DNA from: DATJKD01 sp963728295
GTDB lineage: Bacteria; Pseudomonadota; Gammaproteobacteria; Steroidobacterales; Steroidobacteraceae
Assembly: GCA_963728295.1 (NCBI GenBank)
Contig: CAVSKB010000019.1
Coordinates: 992,001-1,056,000 of the forward strand
Reading direction: 5' to 3'
Length of the DNA: 64,000 bases
The notes beneath the pieces are model-generated. The model did no database searches and was not told the origin of the DNA. It worked only from the letters and a program-made list of their open reading frames with translations. The position numbers and the translations under genes are program-made. Shown piece after piece: positions 18,594 through 29,540 of the stretch (its first letter is position 1; each line of letters opens with the position of its first letter).

Positions 18594-18610
18594 GCGTTTC
18601 CGCGAAACGC
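18594..18610. repeat. Perfect short palindrome upstream of the acyl-CoA ligase gene
   Basis: GCGTTTC (18594-18600) and GAAACGC (18604-18610) flank a 3-base loop, 21 bases before the ligase ATG. It has no T-run, so it is not a normal terminator. It could be an operator or a small mRNA hairpin before the ribosome site GGGGGAG. Confidence 0.35.
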
Positions 18611-18631
18611 GCCGCACCTGGGGGAGACACG

Positions 18632-20267
<1,636 letters not shown>

Positions 20268-20292
20268 TCCGCCCACGCAAAGCGAGGAGAGC

Positions 20293-20766
20293 ATGACGCA
20301 CAAGATCGGGATAGACCAGGCACCGGGAGCGCGAGGCTCGCGGTATCCGTCGCCATTCGATGAGCCCTGCCGGGAACGGTTTCGGCGTCGGCTCGGCGAT
20401 GCGGCCGGGCTCACGCAGTTTGGAGTGAATCTGCTCGAGCTGCCGCCGGGCGCCTGGTCGAGTCAGCGACACTGGCACACGGAGGAGGACGAGTTTGTGT
20501 ACGTCCTCGAGGGCGAGGTCGTGCTCGTAACCGATGCCGGCGAAGAGCTGCTGAGGAGCGGTGACTGCGCGGGCTTCGCCGCTGGCGCCCCCGATGGTCA
20601 TCATCTGCAGAATCGATCGACGCGCGCAGCGACCGTTCTCGAGATCGGCACGCGTCGACCGGCAGATGACGAAGCCTTCTACCCCGACATCGACCTGCAT
20701 GCGCTCAAGGGTAGCGGGGGTTATGCGCACCGGGACGGAAGACCGTACCCGGACGACGGGACGTAG
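20293..20766 (+). CDS. Cupin domain protein
   Basis: A small cupin of 157 aa. Motif 1 is WHTEEDEFVYVLEGEVVLVT (metal-binding His and Glu) and motif 2 is GDCAGFAAGAPDGHHLQNRS with a further His. The C-terminal FYPDIDLHALKGSGGYAHRDG is typical of cupins annotated as putative sugar-binding or oxalate-decarboxylase-like proteins. ATG 20293 is preceded by GAGGAG; an upstream ATG at 20233 would overlap the ligase stop. It is co-directional with the ligase and converges on the M13 peptidase gene with a 7-base gap. No substrate is visible. Confidence 0.83.
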   Translation: MTHKIGIDQAPGARGSRYPSPFDEPCRERFRRRLGDAAGLTQFGVNLLELPPGAWSSQRHWHTEEDEFVYVLEGEVVLVTDAGEELLRSGDCAGFAAGAPDGHHLQNRSTRAATVLEIGTRRPADDEAFYPDIDLHALKGSGGYAHRDGRPYPDDGT

Positions 20767-20773
20767 GCGACCC

Positions 20774-22849
20774 TCACCAGACCTTGCAGAGGTCCTGAGG
20801 CTTCTTCACGAGCTTCGCGTTCGCCTTGCAACTGAAGGCGGTCGCGAATTCGGGCATGTTCACGACGACGCCGTTGATGCGCACAGGCGGCGGTGAGTGC
20901 GGGTCCACGACGGCGTTCACGCGCATGTTCTCCGGGCGATCGTTCGTGCAGGCCCACTGCGCGAAGCCGACGAAGAAGCGCTGCGCCGGGGTAAGACCGT
21001 CGCGCTCGGCGAGGCGCATCGCCTTGGTCTGCTCCTGCCAGGCCATCCACGCGATGAGCTCGCCACCGAGATCTGCAATGTCTTCGCCCGAGGTGAGCGC
21101 GCCGTTGATCTTGATGTCGTCCACGATCGTGTACTGCGAGTACTCGTCGCGGATGCACTGCGCGCGCTTCTCGAAGCTCTCGGCGTCCTTCTTCGTCCAC
21201 CAGTCACGCAGGTTCCCGTCGCCGTCGAACTGGCGGCCCTCGTCGTCGAAGGCATGCGTGAGCTCGTGGCCGATGGTGCCGCCGGTGTTGCCGTAGTTGG
21301 GCGCATCGTCGAGCTTCGCGTCGAACAGCGGCGGGCTCAGGATGCCGGCCGGGAAGTTGATGTCGTTCAACTGCGCGTCGTAGTACGCATTCACGGTTGG
21401 CGCGGACATCTGCCACTCGCCGCGGTCCACCGGCTTGCCGATCTTCGCAGCCTGCCGCCGCGACTCGAAGCGCAGCGCGCGGCTCACGTTCTCGAAGAAA
21501 TCCGAGCGCTCGATGGTGAGCGACGAATAGTCGCGCCACAGGTCCGGATAGCCCACCTTGTTGCGCACCTTTGCGAGCTTGGCGAGCGCCTGCGCTTTCG
21601 TCTCCGGCGTCATCCAGTCGAGCTGCTGGATGCGCTGCTTCATCGCCTCCTCGATCTGACGCGTCATCGTGACGGTCTTTTCCTTCGGCTTCCGGAGTGA
21701 ACGTACGCGCGACGAACTCCCGGCCGAGCGCCTCGCCGAGTTGCTGGTCCACCCATGACACACACTTCTTCCAGCGCGGCTGATCCGCCTCCACGCCTCG
21801 CAGATACTTTCGATCAAACGCGAACTTCTCGGCCACCGGTGCCGAGTGGAGATACGGCGCGGTGTCGTCCAGGAGACTCCAGCGCAGGTACGTCTTGAGA
21901 TCCTGCAGGCTCTCCTGCGTGAGGCGCGCGTTCAGCTCCTTGAAAAACGCCGGCTCGGTGACGTTCAGCCACGGGCCCGGATTCAATCCCACGGTCTTGA
22001 AGTACGTGGGCCAGTCGAACCCGCTGGCCATCTCGGAGAGCGAGGCGAGCGTATTGCGGTTGTAGGTCTTGTAAGGATCGCGGAGTTCTACCTGGGTGAG
22101 GGACGCCTTCGCGAGCGCGGTCTCGATGCGCATCACGGTGGCCGCGCTCGCGCTCGCCACCTCCACCGGGTCGCCGAGCAACTCGAACATCTTCGCGATG
22201 TGCTCCACGTAACGCGCACGTGTCTCGACGGACTTCGCATCGGTCTTGGTGTAGTAGTCGCGGTCCGGCAGCCCGAGCCCGCCGGCACCCACCGCCGCAA
22301 TCACCTTGCTGGCATCACGCGCGTCCTGCTGGACACCGCTGCCGAAGAACATTCCGGCGCCCGAGGCGCGCAGATGCAGCTCGCCGAGTAGTTTCGCGAG
22401 TGCCTGCCGATCCGCGAGTGCGGCAATCCTCTCGAGATCCGGCTCGATCGGGCCCGAGCCCTGCGCGCTCGATGGCCTCCTCGTTCATGCAGGCGGCGAA
22501 GTAGTCGCCGATCTTCTGCTGCGTCGGCGTGCGCCCGCTCGCCGGCTTGGCCGCGTCCTCGAGAATGCCCCAGAGGTAGCGCTGATTGTCCACGCTCAGC
22601 TTGGCGTACACGCTCCAGCGATTCTGGTCGGGCGGAATCGGATTGTTCTTCTTCCACCCACCGCACGCGTAGGTATAGAGGTCTTCGCAAGGATCGGCGG
22701 TGCGATCCATCGCACTCACATCGAGGCTCGGGGTGTAGGGCAACGCGTCGTACGGCTCGTCCGCTGCGTTCGCCAGCGTGGCAGCGCCCAGGAACGCAGT
22801 TGCGGCCAGCGCCACTCCTCGATGACAAAGCGTCGGTGTGTCTCAGCAT
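20774..22849 (-). CDS. M13 family metallopeptidase (neprilysin/PepO-like), secreted
   Basis: About 690 aa zinc endopeptidase. N-terminal signal peptide (VALAATAFLGAATLANA), then DPCEDLYTYACGGWKKNNPI, characteristic of M13 proteins. The middle carries the TYLRWSLLD region. The catalytic part has VNAYYDAQLNDINFPAGILS, GGTIGHELTHAFDDEG (HExxH) and the third ligand in NGALTSGEDIADLGGELIAW; the end is VNMPEFATAFSCK..LCKVW. ATG 22849 has GAGGGA upstream. Three surplus bases (near 22816, 22452 and 21695) split the frame. Removing them gives SSRVALAATA, ERAGLGPIEPDLERIAAL and PEAEGKTVTMTRQIEEAM. Such enzymes cut small peptides in the periplasm. Confidence 0.9.
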
Positions 22850-22893
22850 GGGTATCCCTCGGGCGACAGGCACAAGACGGTCATTCTGACGGG

Positions 22894-24115
22894 TCAGGCC
22901 GTCGCGCACATCCGTTGCAGCAGCTCCTCGGCCTGGACAAGCTTCATTCGCTTTGGAACCGGGTAATCGCGATTTGCCTCGATCATGGCGGCGCGGGCGA
23001 TATCCGGGATGTCCTTTGGCATCAGAAGCGCCAGTTTCTCCGGGATGCCGACGGCACGGTTCAGCTGCCGTACCCGATCGACGAAGCGCTGCGCGAGGTC
23101 CGCGCGCGGCTCATCCGTCGTGCCCGCACCGATCGCGACCGCGAGCTCGGCGAGCCGCGCCTCGGCGTGCGGGGCATCCTTGATGAAGTCGAGCACGTAG
23201 GGCAGCGTGATGGCATTCGCCTGGCCATGTGGCACGCCGTAGATGCCGCCGATCTTGTGGGAGAACGCGTGCACGTAGCCGACGTAGGCCTTCGTGAACG
23301 CGAGGCCGCCGAAGAACGACGCGAGCGCCATCGCCTCGCGCGCCTCGAGATCTGCGCCGTTGGCATACGCACGCGGCAGGTTCGCAAAGACCAGCCGCAC
23401 GGTCGACACGGCATGGAGTGCCGTCTCCGCGGTGGGCCAGGTATTGAGATAGGCCTCGACCGCATGCGTGAGTGCGTCCATTCCCGTCGCCGCGGTGATA
23501 TGCGGCGGCATCCCCTGCATCAGCTTTGCATCGAGCGCTGCAGCGACCGGAACGATCCGCGGATCGACGACCGCGGCCTTCTCATGTCGCACCGGGTCGG
23601 TCAGCACCGCCGCGACGGTGACCTCCGATCCCGTGCCGGCGGTGGTCGGCACCACGAAGAGCGGCAGTATGGGCGCCGACAGTCTGAAGAAGCCAAGCAG
23701 CTTCTCGGGAGCCTTGCGCGAGGTGACCATGGCCGCGATCACCTTGGCCGCATCGATCGACGAGCCGCCGCCGATCGCCAATATCGCGTCGCTGCGATGC
23801 GCAACCGCCGCCGCGTGACCCTGCCGGACGACCGGGTAGGTCGGGTCCGGGAGGATGCCGTCGAACACGGCGACGTCGATGCCGCGCGCCGTGAGCTCGT
23901 CGCGACAGCGGCCCGACGAGGCCAAGCTTGACCAGCACGGCGTCGGTCACGATCAGCACTCGCCGAAATCCGAACTCGCCAATCATCCGGCAGAGCCGCG
24001 GCGCCGCGTCCGGCCCGACGAACACGACCGGGCGTGGTTGCGGCACCAGCTTCACGACCGGCTGCATGAAGAGCTTGAGGAAGCGGTAAGCCCGCATGCG
24101 CAGCTCGAACAGCAT
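22894..24115 (-). CDS. Iron-containing alcohol dehydrogenase
   Basis: Group III metal-dependent alcohol dehydrogenase, about 406 aa. N-terminal residues include PVVFVGPDAAPRLCRMIGEF and RRVLIVTDAVLVKLGL. The NAD(P)-binding motif is ILAIGGGSSIDAAKVIAAM, followed by VVPTTAGTGSEVT and metal-ligand regions MDALTHAVEAYLN, HAFSHKIGGIYGVPHGQANA and the Asp of AAVVDPRIVP. A surplus T near 23910 breaks the frame; without it VGPLRDELTARGIDVAVF is continuous. It is upstream of, and co-directional with, the M13 peptidase gene. The substrate alcohol or aldehyde cannot be deduced. Confidence 0.9.
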
Positions 24116-24155
24116 CGACTCGGTGCCCCCGGAACGCCGTGCGCGGCTCAGCGCG

Positions 24156-25208
24156 CTATTGCGCCGGAATCGTGATCACCGGCTTGGCCGCATCTTCAGA
24201 GCGGTCGGCCAGGGAAAATAGAATCATGATGAATGACAGAAGCCGCTTCGAGCTCAGGTCTCGATCGCTGACGTAGTAGTACCTGCCGCGGTAGCGAACG
24301 GAGACAAACGCATCCTCCGGCTCGTCGTCTGTGCTCATTACGCGAAATGTCCCTTGCGGGGCACCCGCCTCGGGGACCGGCAGACCGCGGGTCGCGCGGC
24401 CCTCGGCGACGTCCCGTTCGGGCACGTCGACGTACAGCGCCAGGACCTGCAGCACGCGCAGGAGCGAACGGCCGCGAACCGCGATCTGCCGAGGGTGCAT
24501 CGAGAACTCCCCGCCCACGAGCTCGAACTCCGTAGCCTCCGGGTCGAGCCCGAGAAGCTCCCGGACCCGCAGTCCCGCCGCCCGATCCTCGTCGGTCATC
24601 CGCGGATTGCGCAGCGTGATGACCGTCGCTCGCCCACCCTTCTCATCGACATGCGCTCGTACTCCGATGGCACCCCGGCGCTGCGCATCCCGGAGCAGCT
24701 GCGCGACCTCGAGGAAACGCGGGTCCGCCGGCCGCCCGCCGTCGAGGTCGGTGTCGACATTGTGCAGGCCATTGATCGAGACCACGCCCATCTGCAGCAT
24801 GGCGTGCGCCGGGAACCCATCTTCGATGGTTTCGAAGATCGCAGTCGGCGAAATGGGGGTGGCAATGTTCTCGATGAAACGATTGCCGGTGAGCGGCGTG
24901 TAGGTGATCGTCGGCCGGTCGGTGAACTTGCCCTGCGCGCCGAGGCTCGCGCTGTCGCCCTGTACCGCGCCGGCCGACGACGCTACGCCCGCTGCGCTGA
25001 CCGTGGTCTCAAGCGAGTAGCCCGCCACGACCTGCCCGACGTCGACGAAGATCGGCGGGTCGGCATAACGCAGCCGCACGATGTTGAGCAGCGTCTGTCG
25101 CTTCCACGAGTCGCCGATGGCCGTGCTGTAGTCGAAGCGGTCGCGGGGGATCGTGGTGGGACCCACGGAGTGGCAGCTCGCGAGCCAGATCACGGCCGCG
25201 CCGGTCAT
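24156..25208 (-). CDS. Predicted lipoprotein of unknown function
   Basis: A 350-aa protein with a short hydrophobic N-terminus ending in the lipobox-like LASC (Cys 12), so probably a lipoprotein. Conserved-looking stretches include RDRFDYSTAIGDSWKRQTLL, VRLRYADPPIFVDVGQVVAG and YTPLTGNRFIENIATPISPT. The C-terminal third contains VSVRYRGRYYYVSDRDLSSK and SFIMILFSLAD, recalling conserved hypothetical proteins of Proteobacteria whose role is unknown. A TGA shortly upstream in frame supports the ATG at 25208, with AAGG just before it. It precedes the Fe-alcohol dehydrogenase by 40 bases on the same strand. Confidence 0.68.
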   Translation of the reverse strand: MTGAAVIWLASCHSVGPTTIPRDRFDYSTAIGDSWKRQTLLNIVRLRYADPPIFVDVGQVVAGYSLETTVSAAGVASSAGAVQGDSASLGAQGKFTDRPTITYTPLTGNRFIENIATPISPTAIFETIEDGFPAHAMLQMGVVSINGLHNVDTDLDGGRPADPRFLEVAQLLRDAQRRGAIGVRAHVDEKGGRATVITLRNPRMTDEDRAAGLRVRELLGLDPEATEFELVGGEFSMHPRQIAVRGRSLLRVLQVLALYVDVPERDVAEGRATRGLPVPEAGAPQGTFRVMSTDDEPEDAFVSVRYRGRYYYVSDRDLSSKRLLSFIMILFSLADRSEDAAKPVITIPAQ

Positions 25209-25367
25209 CAGACGCCTTGCCGCGCGAGGAATCGATCAGTCCTGCCCATGGTTTGCCGGAGACTCCCCGCGGTTGCCGCGTTCTGGTTCGCCGGATCAGT
25301 GGATCCATTGAATCCGGCTGAGCAGGGCATCCGTGTTCACTCGGGCCCGAACGGGAAACTTGCTGGC

Positions 25368-26390
25368 TCAGAAGAATCCGACGGTGCGATCGATGGTCCA
25401 GTAGGCGGCGGTGCAGCCGATCAGGTATGCGAGTGGTGTCCGGACCAGCGCCTCGGCCCGCCATGTTCCACCCGCGCGGCCATCTCGCCATTTCGAGCTC
25501 AGCCGAGCGATGACGGCGAGAACCGCTACGACTGCGGCGATGAAGGCGAGCTGACCGATCTCCACGCCGACGTTGAAGAAGAGCAGCGCGAGCGGGATAT
25601 CCGTCTGCGGCAGCCCGATTTCGCGCAACGCCCCCGCGAAGCCGAGCCCGTGCAGCAGTCCGAACACGAACGCCACGAGCCACGGCGTCCGGGCAGTGAG
25701 ACTCGCCCGGCCGTGAGCCGTACGAAGGATCTCGGCCGCGACGAACATGACGGAGAGTGCAATCACCGCCTCGACCGGTGCCTGCGGCACGTGCACGAGG
25801 CCGAGCGTCGCCGCAGCCAGCGTGATGCTGTGCGCGACGGTGAACGCCGTGACGGTAACGATCAGCCGCCTCCAGTTGCCGACCAGCAACAGCAAGCCCA
25901 GCACGAACAGCAGGTGATCGATGCCGAGCAGGATGTGCTCCACTCCCAGCACGAAATAGGTGCGTACCACATCGCCCGCGGTCGGTACGGCGGCAACCTC
26001 GAACGAAGGCGCGTCCGGCGTGAGCCGCGTCGTCTGCACGACGCCGCCAAGGTGTGCGACGCGGACCAGCACATCGGTGCGCGTCGCCGAAAGGCCATCG
26101 ACGGCGATGCGCCGGCCGACGAGGCCGCCCGGACAGGTCGCACGCCATCGCGAGACGAACGCGCCGCCGACGAACGAGCCTGTATTGGTCGCGCCGGTGC
26201 AGTCGGCCGGCAGATGGGCGTAGAGAGCAAGCCTCAGCTCGCCGCGCGCCGGCACCTTCCACAGCACGTCGTACACACCGGCCTCGACCTCGGCGATCTC
26301 GAGATAGCCCGGACGGACCTCGTGCGCCGCCGCGACGCCCCCCGCAAAGGCGAGCATGAGCAGCACCGCGAATCGCGCCAGCATCGTCAT
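25368..26390 (-). CDS. HupE/UreJ family membrane protein
   Basis: A 340-aa protein with a signal peptide (LARFAVLLMLAFAGGVAAA) directly followed by HEVRPGYLEI. The N-terminal half is a periplasmic beta domain. The C-terminal half has about six or seven transmembrane helices with GVEHILLGIDHLLFVLGLLL, TAFTVAHSITLAAATLGLV, FVFGLLHGLGFAGAL and LLFFNVGVEIGQLAFI. The many intramembrane His, Asp and Glu residues are typical of HupE/UreJ proteins, some of which are nickel or cobalt permeases. No hydrogenase or urease genes are here. Its ATG overlaps the stop of the PpiC-like gene, so the two are translationally coupled. Confidence 0.85.
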   Translation of the reverse strand: MTMLARFAVLLMLAFAGGVAAAHEVRPGYLEIAEVEAGVYDVLWKVPARGELRLALYAHLPADCTGATNTGSFVGGAFVSRWRATCPGGLVGRRIAVDGLSATRTDVLVRVAHLGGVVQTTRLTPDAPSFEVAAVPTAGDVVRTYFVLGVEHILLGIDHLLFVLGLLLLVGNWRRLIVTVTAFTVAHSITLAAATLGLVHVPQAPVEAVIALSVMFVAAEILRTAHGRASLTARTPWLVAFVFGLLHGLGFAGALREIGLPQTDIPLALLFFNVGVEIGQLAFIAAVVAVLAVIARLSSKWRDGRAGGTWRAEALVRTPLAYLIGCTAAYWTIDRTVGFF

Positions 26391-27295
26391 CAGCCGCCCT
26401 CGCCGGCTGGCGCGGGCTCATCGCGCGCCGCCTGGCGCTGCAGCAGTTCGCCCAGCTCGCCCTCGATGCGCACGTCGTATTTTTCGAGCAGCCCCCGGTA
26501 GAAGGCCTCGTTGGCGTCATCCTGGCGGGTGGCCTGCCACTCGCGCAGCACGGCCGGGCGAATCTCGGCGAGAGTCGGCATGCGACCTGGCTTGCGACTC
26601 GAGAGCCGTACCACGTGCACGCCGAATGGCGACTGCACCGGGCCGATCCAGCGGTCGGCGGGCGCGTCTTCCACTTCCGCGGCGAACGCCTCGCCAAAGA
26701 CGTTGGCGACATCTCGTGGAGTCGCTTGCGCCATTTCCGCCGGAAGCAGCGATGGGTCGCCCAGCTTGGCTGCGGGAACGCCATCGCCGGCATTCAGCTG
26801 CCCCAGTGCCCGGCGCGCGTCTTCGAGCGCTGCCTCGCCCCGCCGGTCGCTGCTGAACAACCGCTGCTCGAAACTGAGCGTCGGCGGGTCGACAAACGCC
26901 GCCGAATTCTTCTCGAGATAGGCCTGCAGCTCGCTATCGGTCGGCTCGCGCGCCGACGCCACGTCGTCGGAAACGAACTCCATCTTCTGGCGGAGCCTCC
27001 GCCGGATCACCGTGTCGTCGCGATCGAGGCCCAGTGCCATCGCCTCGCGGTAGTAGACCTCCTCACGGACGTAGTCCTCTACCAGCCCGCGGATCTCCGC
27101 CGCCGTCGGCGGCCGCATCCACGTACGCGCAAAGCCGTCGGCGAGGGCCTCGATCTGCGCCTCGCTCACGACGATTTCGCGCGGCCCTTCCTCGCCGCCG
27201 GCCACGACCCGGTACAGCAGGAAAATCGCCGCGCCGGCGGCCAGGAAATGCAGCAAAGGTTCGCGCAGCCACGCTCGCATACGTGAGTCGTCCAT
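26390..27295 (-). CDS. Membrane-anchored parvulin-type peptidyl-prolyl isomerase
   Basis: A 301-aa PpiC/SurA-like protein. One transmembrane anchor (LLHFLAAGAAIFLLYRVVAG, about 12-31) is followed by a chaperone-like helical segment (VSEAQIEALADGFARTWMRP, EDYVREEVYYREAMALGLDR) and a rotamase domain with SFEQRLFSSDRRGEAALEDA, WIGPVQSPFGVHVVRLSSRK and a helical tail. It is encoded immediately before HupE/UreJ with a 1-base overlap (TGATGA), a recurrent pairing in Proteobacteria that suggests it folds or matures the HupE-like protein. The tail ends in a disordered RDEPAPAGEGG. Confidence 0.86.
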   Translation of the reverse strand: MDDSRMRAWLREPLLHFLAAGAAIFLLYRVVAGGEEGPREIVVSEAQIEALADGFARTWMRPPTAAEIRGLVEDYVREEVYYREAMALGLDRDDTVIRRRLRQKMEFVSDDVASAREPTDSELQAYLEKNSAAFVDPPTLSFEQRLFSSDRRGEAALEDARRALGQLNAGDGVPAAKLGDPSLLPAEMAQATPRDVANVFGEAFAAEVEDAPADRWIGPVQSPFGVHVVRLSSRKPGRMPTLAEIRPAVLREWQATRQDDANEAFYRGLLEKYDVRIEGELGELLQRQAARDEPAPAGEGG

Positions 27296-27389
27296 GAAGG
27301 TCAGTAGTCTCTTTGAGACGGAATCGAGCCCGCGTCCGCGAGCCCGCGCTGATACTCGCGTGCCCGTTCCTCGGCAAAGAAATCGATCG

Positions 27390-27818
27390 TCAGCCCAGCG
27401 CGGCCAGGATCAGCAGTCCCACCGCCAGGCCATGGAACACCGGTCGCCCGATCGCGAAGACGAAGACGAACGCGAGCAGTGCGGCGCCCGCGTAGGCGAG
27501 CCGGTATGCCCCGAAGCTCTTCACAACGGTCTCGATGCGCGCGCCTTCGGCCGCCGCGAATCGGGCCGGATCCGTCGTCCGCAGATCGTGCAGCGCGGCG
27601 ACCTGCGCGTCGGTGCGCAGATAGATCGTTCCGCCCACCACCAGCCCGAGCGCAGCCGTGAGTAAGAGCGCGGCCGCAAGCCCCCTGGCAAACGGGTCCC
27701 GGGCGACGAACCAGAGCACGAGCGCCACCGCCAGCGCCAGCGCCCCGACGATCGCGATCCAGGCGCTCTCGAGCTTCTCACCACTGAAGTAGCCGTCGAT
27801 GATGTCGGTCACGCTCAT
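27390..27818 (-). CDS. Four-helix membrane protein of unknown function
   Basis: A 142-aa protein with four hydrophobic segments: AWIAIVGALALAVALVLWFV (about 19-38), AAALLLTAALGLVVGGTIYL, YAGAALLAFVFVFAIG and FHGLAVGLLILAALG. A soluble loop between helices 2 and 3 contains DLRTTDPARFAAAEGARIET. I do not recognise the family. It is on the same strand as, and upstream of, the PpiC/HupE pair, with about 94 bases between, so it may belong to the same group. Confidence 0.6.
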   Translation of the reverse strand: MSVTDIIDGYFSGEKLESAWIAIVGALALAVALVLWFVARDPFARGLAAALLLTAALGLVVGGTIYLRTDAQVAALHDLRTTDPARFAAAEGARIETVVKSFGAYRLAYAGAALLAFVFVFAIGRPVFHGLAVGLLILAALG

Positions 27819-27872
27819 TGCTTGCCTCGTTGCCGCTTCGTGACGACCCTCGTGCTGACCGGCATCAGAGAA

Positions 27873-29417
27873 CTACGGGACAAGGCCGCAATCGGATGCG
27901 CGATTGTAGCGGCGGCTTCTCAAGCCGGCGCCAGCGGCGCCCGGCGCTGCGGACCAGGGCATGCGCTGCTCGAGCTGGGCGGAGAGCCGGAAAAGCGTCG
28001 CCTCGTCACCGGGCCGTGCGGTGAAAAGCATACCCATGGGCAATTCCTCCGCGCTCCAGTGCAAGGGCAGTGAGATCGACGGTTGCCCGGTGACATTCGC
28101 AAACATGGTGTAGGGCGCAGCGTCGAACATGGGTCGGAAGGCCTCGAGGATCCGGTGCCGCTGACCGAGCAGCACGCGTCCCGGCATGGCAGCCAGCATC
28201 CGTATGGCCCGACGCTGACCCGCACTCAGCCGATACGCGCCTACGGTCAACGGCGGGACACCGACCGCGGGCGTTACGAGCACGTCGAACCTGTCGGACC
28301 AGGTGAGCCAGCTGCGAGAGAACCCCTGCATCCAGTAAAGCGCCACGGCTACCTCGCCACCCGAAAGCGCCGCGCCCATTTGCCCGAGGAGCCACGTTGG
28401 CAGCTCCAGATCCGCAGCCGTGGCCTTTCGCCCGGCGAGTCCCTGTGCCAGCCGGATCGTTGCCGCCGCTTCGGCGGCCACCAGGGTCGCGTAGTGCTCG
28501 ATGAACGCCTCTGCCTCGATCGGCAGCCGCACTTCCTCGAGCTCGTGGCCGGCCTGCGCGAGCACGGCAATCGTCCGGTCCATGGCGACTCGATTCTCGG
28601 GATGCAGGCTCCCGCCGAGTCCGCGATCGAGGCTGAACGCGATCCGCAACCGCCCCGGGTCACGCTGCGTGTCTTCGAGGTACGGTCGCTCCGGCGCCGG
28701 CAGCCGCGTGAGCTGACCGGCATAGGGCCCACAGGTCGCATCGAGCAGCGCCGCGCTGTCGCGCACGGTGCGTGTCACCGCATGCTCGGCGACGAAACCC
28801 CACCAGAGCTCGGGCGCCTGCGGGCCCGAAGGATTTCGCCCGCGGCTGGGCTTGAGACCGACCAGGCCGCAGTTCGAGGCGGGCGTGCGGATCGAACCGC
28901 CGCCGTCGTTCGCGCCCGCGGCCGGCACGATGCCCGCCGCCACGGCTGCTGCGGATCCGCCCGACGAGCCACCGGGGGTCCGATCGGGATTCCAGGGGTT
29001 GCGGGTCGGGCCGAAGAGCTCGGGCTCGGTAACGTTGGCCATCCCGAGCTCGGGCGTGTTCGTCTTGCCGAAGATCACGAGACCCGCGTTCTTGTACCTG
29101 CCGACCAGTTCCTCGTCCCGGGGCGGGATGAAATCGCGGAGCAGCCGCGATCCGCTTCGCATCGGCTCGCCGCCGTAGGCCATGATCAGGTCCTTGATCA
29201 GGAACGGCACGCCGCGAAAGGGTCCCACGGGCAGCCCGGCCGCGATCGCTGCCCGCGCCTTCTCTTCCATCAAATGTATGACGGCGTTGATTTTCGGATT
29301 GACTGCCGCCGTCCGCGCGAGCGCCTCGTCCAGCAGCTCGCCCGGGCTGACCTCGCCCCGTTGCACGAGCTGCGCGAGGCCAAGCGCGTCGTGGCGGACG
29401 TATTCCTCGAAGGACAC
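27873..29417 (-). CDS. Amidase (amidase signature family)
   Basis: Ser-Ser-Lys hydrolase of 514 aa. The triad is visible: the Lys in GVPFLIKDLIMAYGG (about 74), the cis-Ser region in TPGGSSGGSAAAVAAGIVPA, and the nucleophilic Ser in DGGGSIRTPASNCGLVGLKP. The rest follows the family pattern, ending with FANVTGQPSISLPLHWS. Start is a GTG at 29417 (MSFEEYVRHDALGLA). A 10-15 residue basic tail (RSRRYNRASDCGLVP) lies beyond the usual end. It is divergent from the esterase gene. Substrate unknown; such enzymes act on aryl or aliphatic amides, or in catabolism of cyclic nitrogen compounds. Confidence 0.92.
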   Translation of the reverse strand: MSFEEYVRHDALGLAQLVQRGEVSPGELLDEALARTAAVNPKINAVIHLMEEKARAAIAAGLPVGPFRGVPFLIKDLIMAYGGEPMRSGSRLLRDFIPPRDEELVGRYKNAGLVIFGKTNTPELGMANVTEPELFGPTRNPWNPDRTPGGSSGGSAAAVAAGIVPAAGANDGGGSIRTPASNCGLVGLKPSRGRNPSGPQAPELWWGFVAEHAVTRTVRDSAALLDATCGPYAGQLTRLPAPERPYLEDTQRDPGRLRIAFSLDRGLGGSLHPENRVAMDRTIAVLAQAGHELEEVRLPIEAEAFIEHYATLVAAEAAATIRLAQGLAGRKATAADLELPTWLLGQMGAALSGGEVAVALYWMQGFSRSWLTWSDRFDVLVTPAVGVPPLTVGAYRLSAGQRRAIRMLAAMPGRVLLGQRHRILEAFRPMFDAAPYTMFANVTGQPSISLPLHWSAEELPMGMLFTARPGDEATLFRLSAQLEQRMPWSAAPGAAGAGLRSRRYNRASDCGLVP

Positions 29418-29540
29418 GCGGGGCTCCGTCAGCGACCCGAGCGGACATGCTCGCGGGGGCGGCGGATTCTAGCAGCCGGCATTGTCGACACCGCCAAACG
29501 AGTCCAGAATGACGCACTGCAACAATAACGCCGGCCAGAC

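Noticed and set aside
25290..25325. Inverted repeat GCCGGAT...ATCCGGC upstream of the lipoprotein gene as a terminator
   Set aside because: A 7-bp stem with a long loop and no T-run; too weak to support as a terminator or operator.
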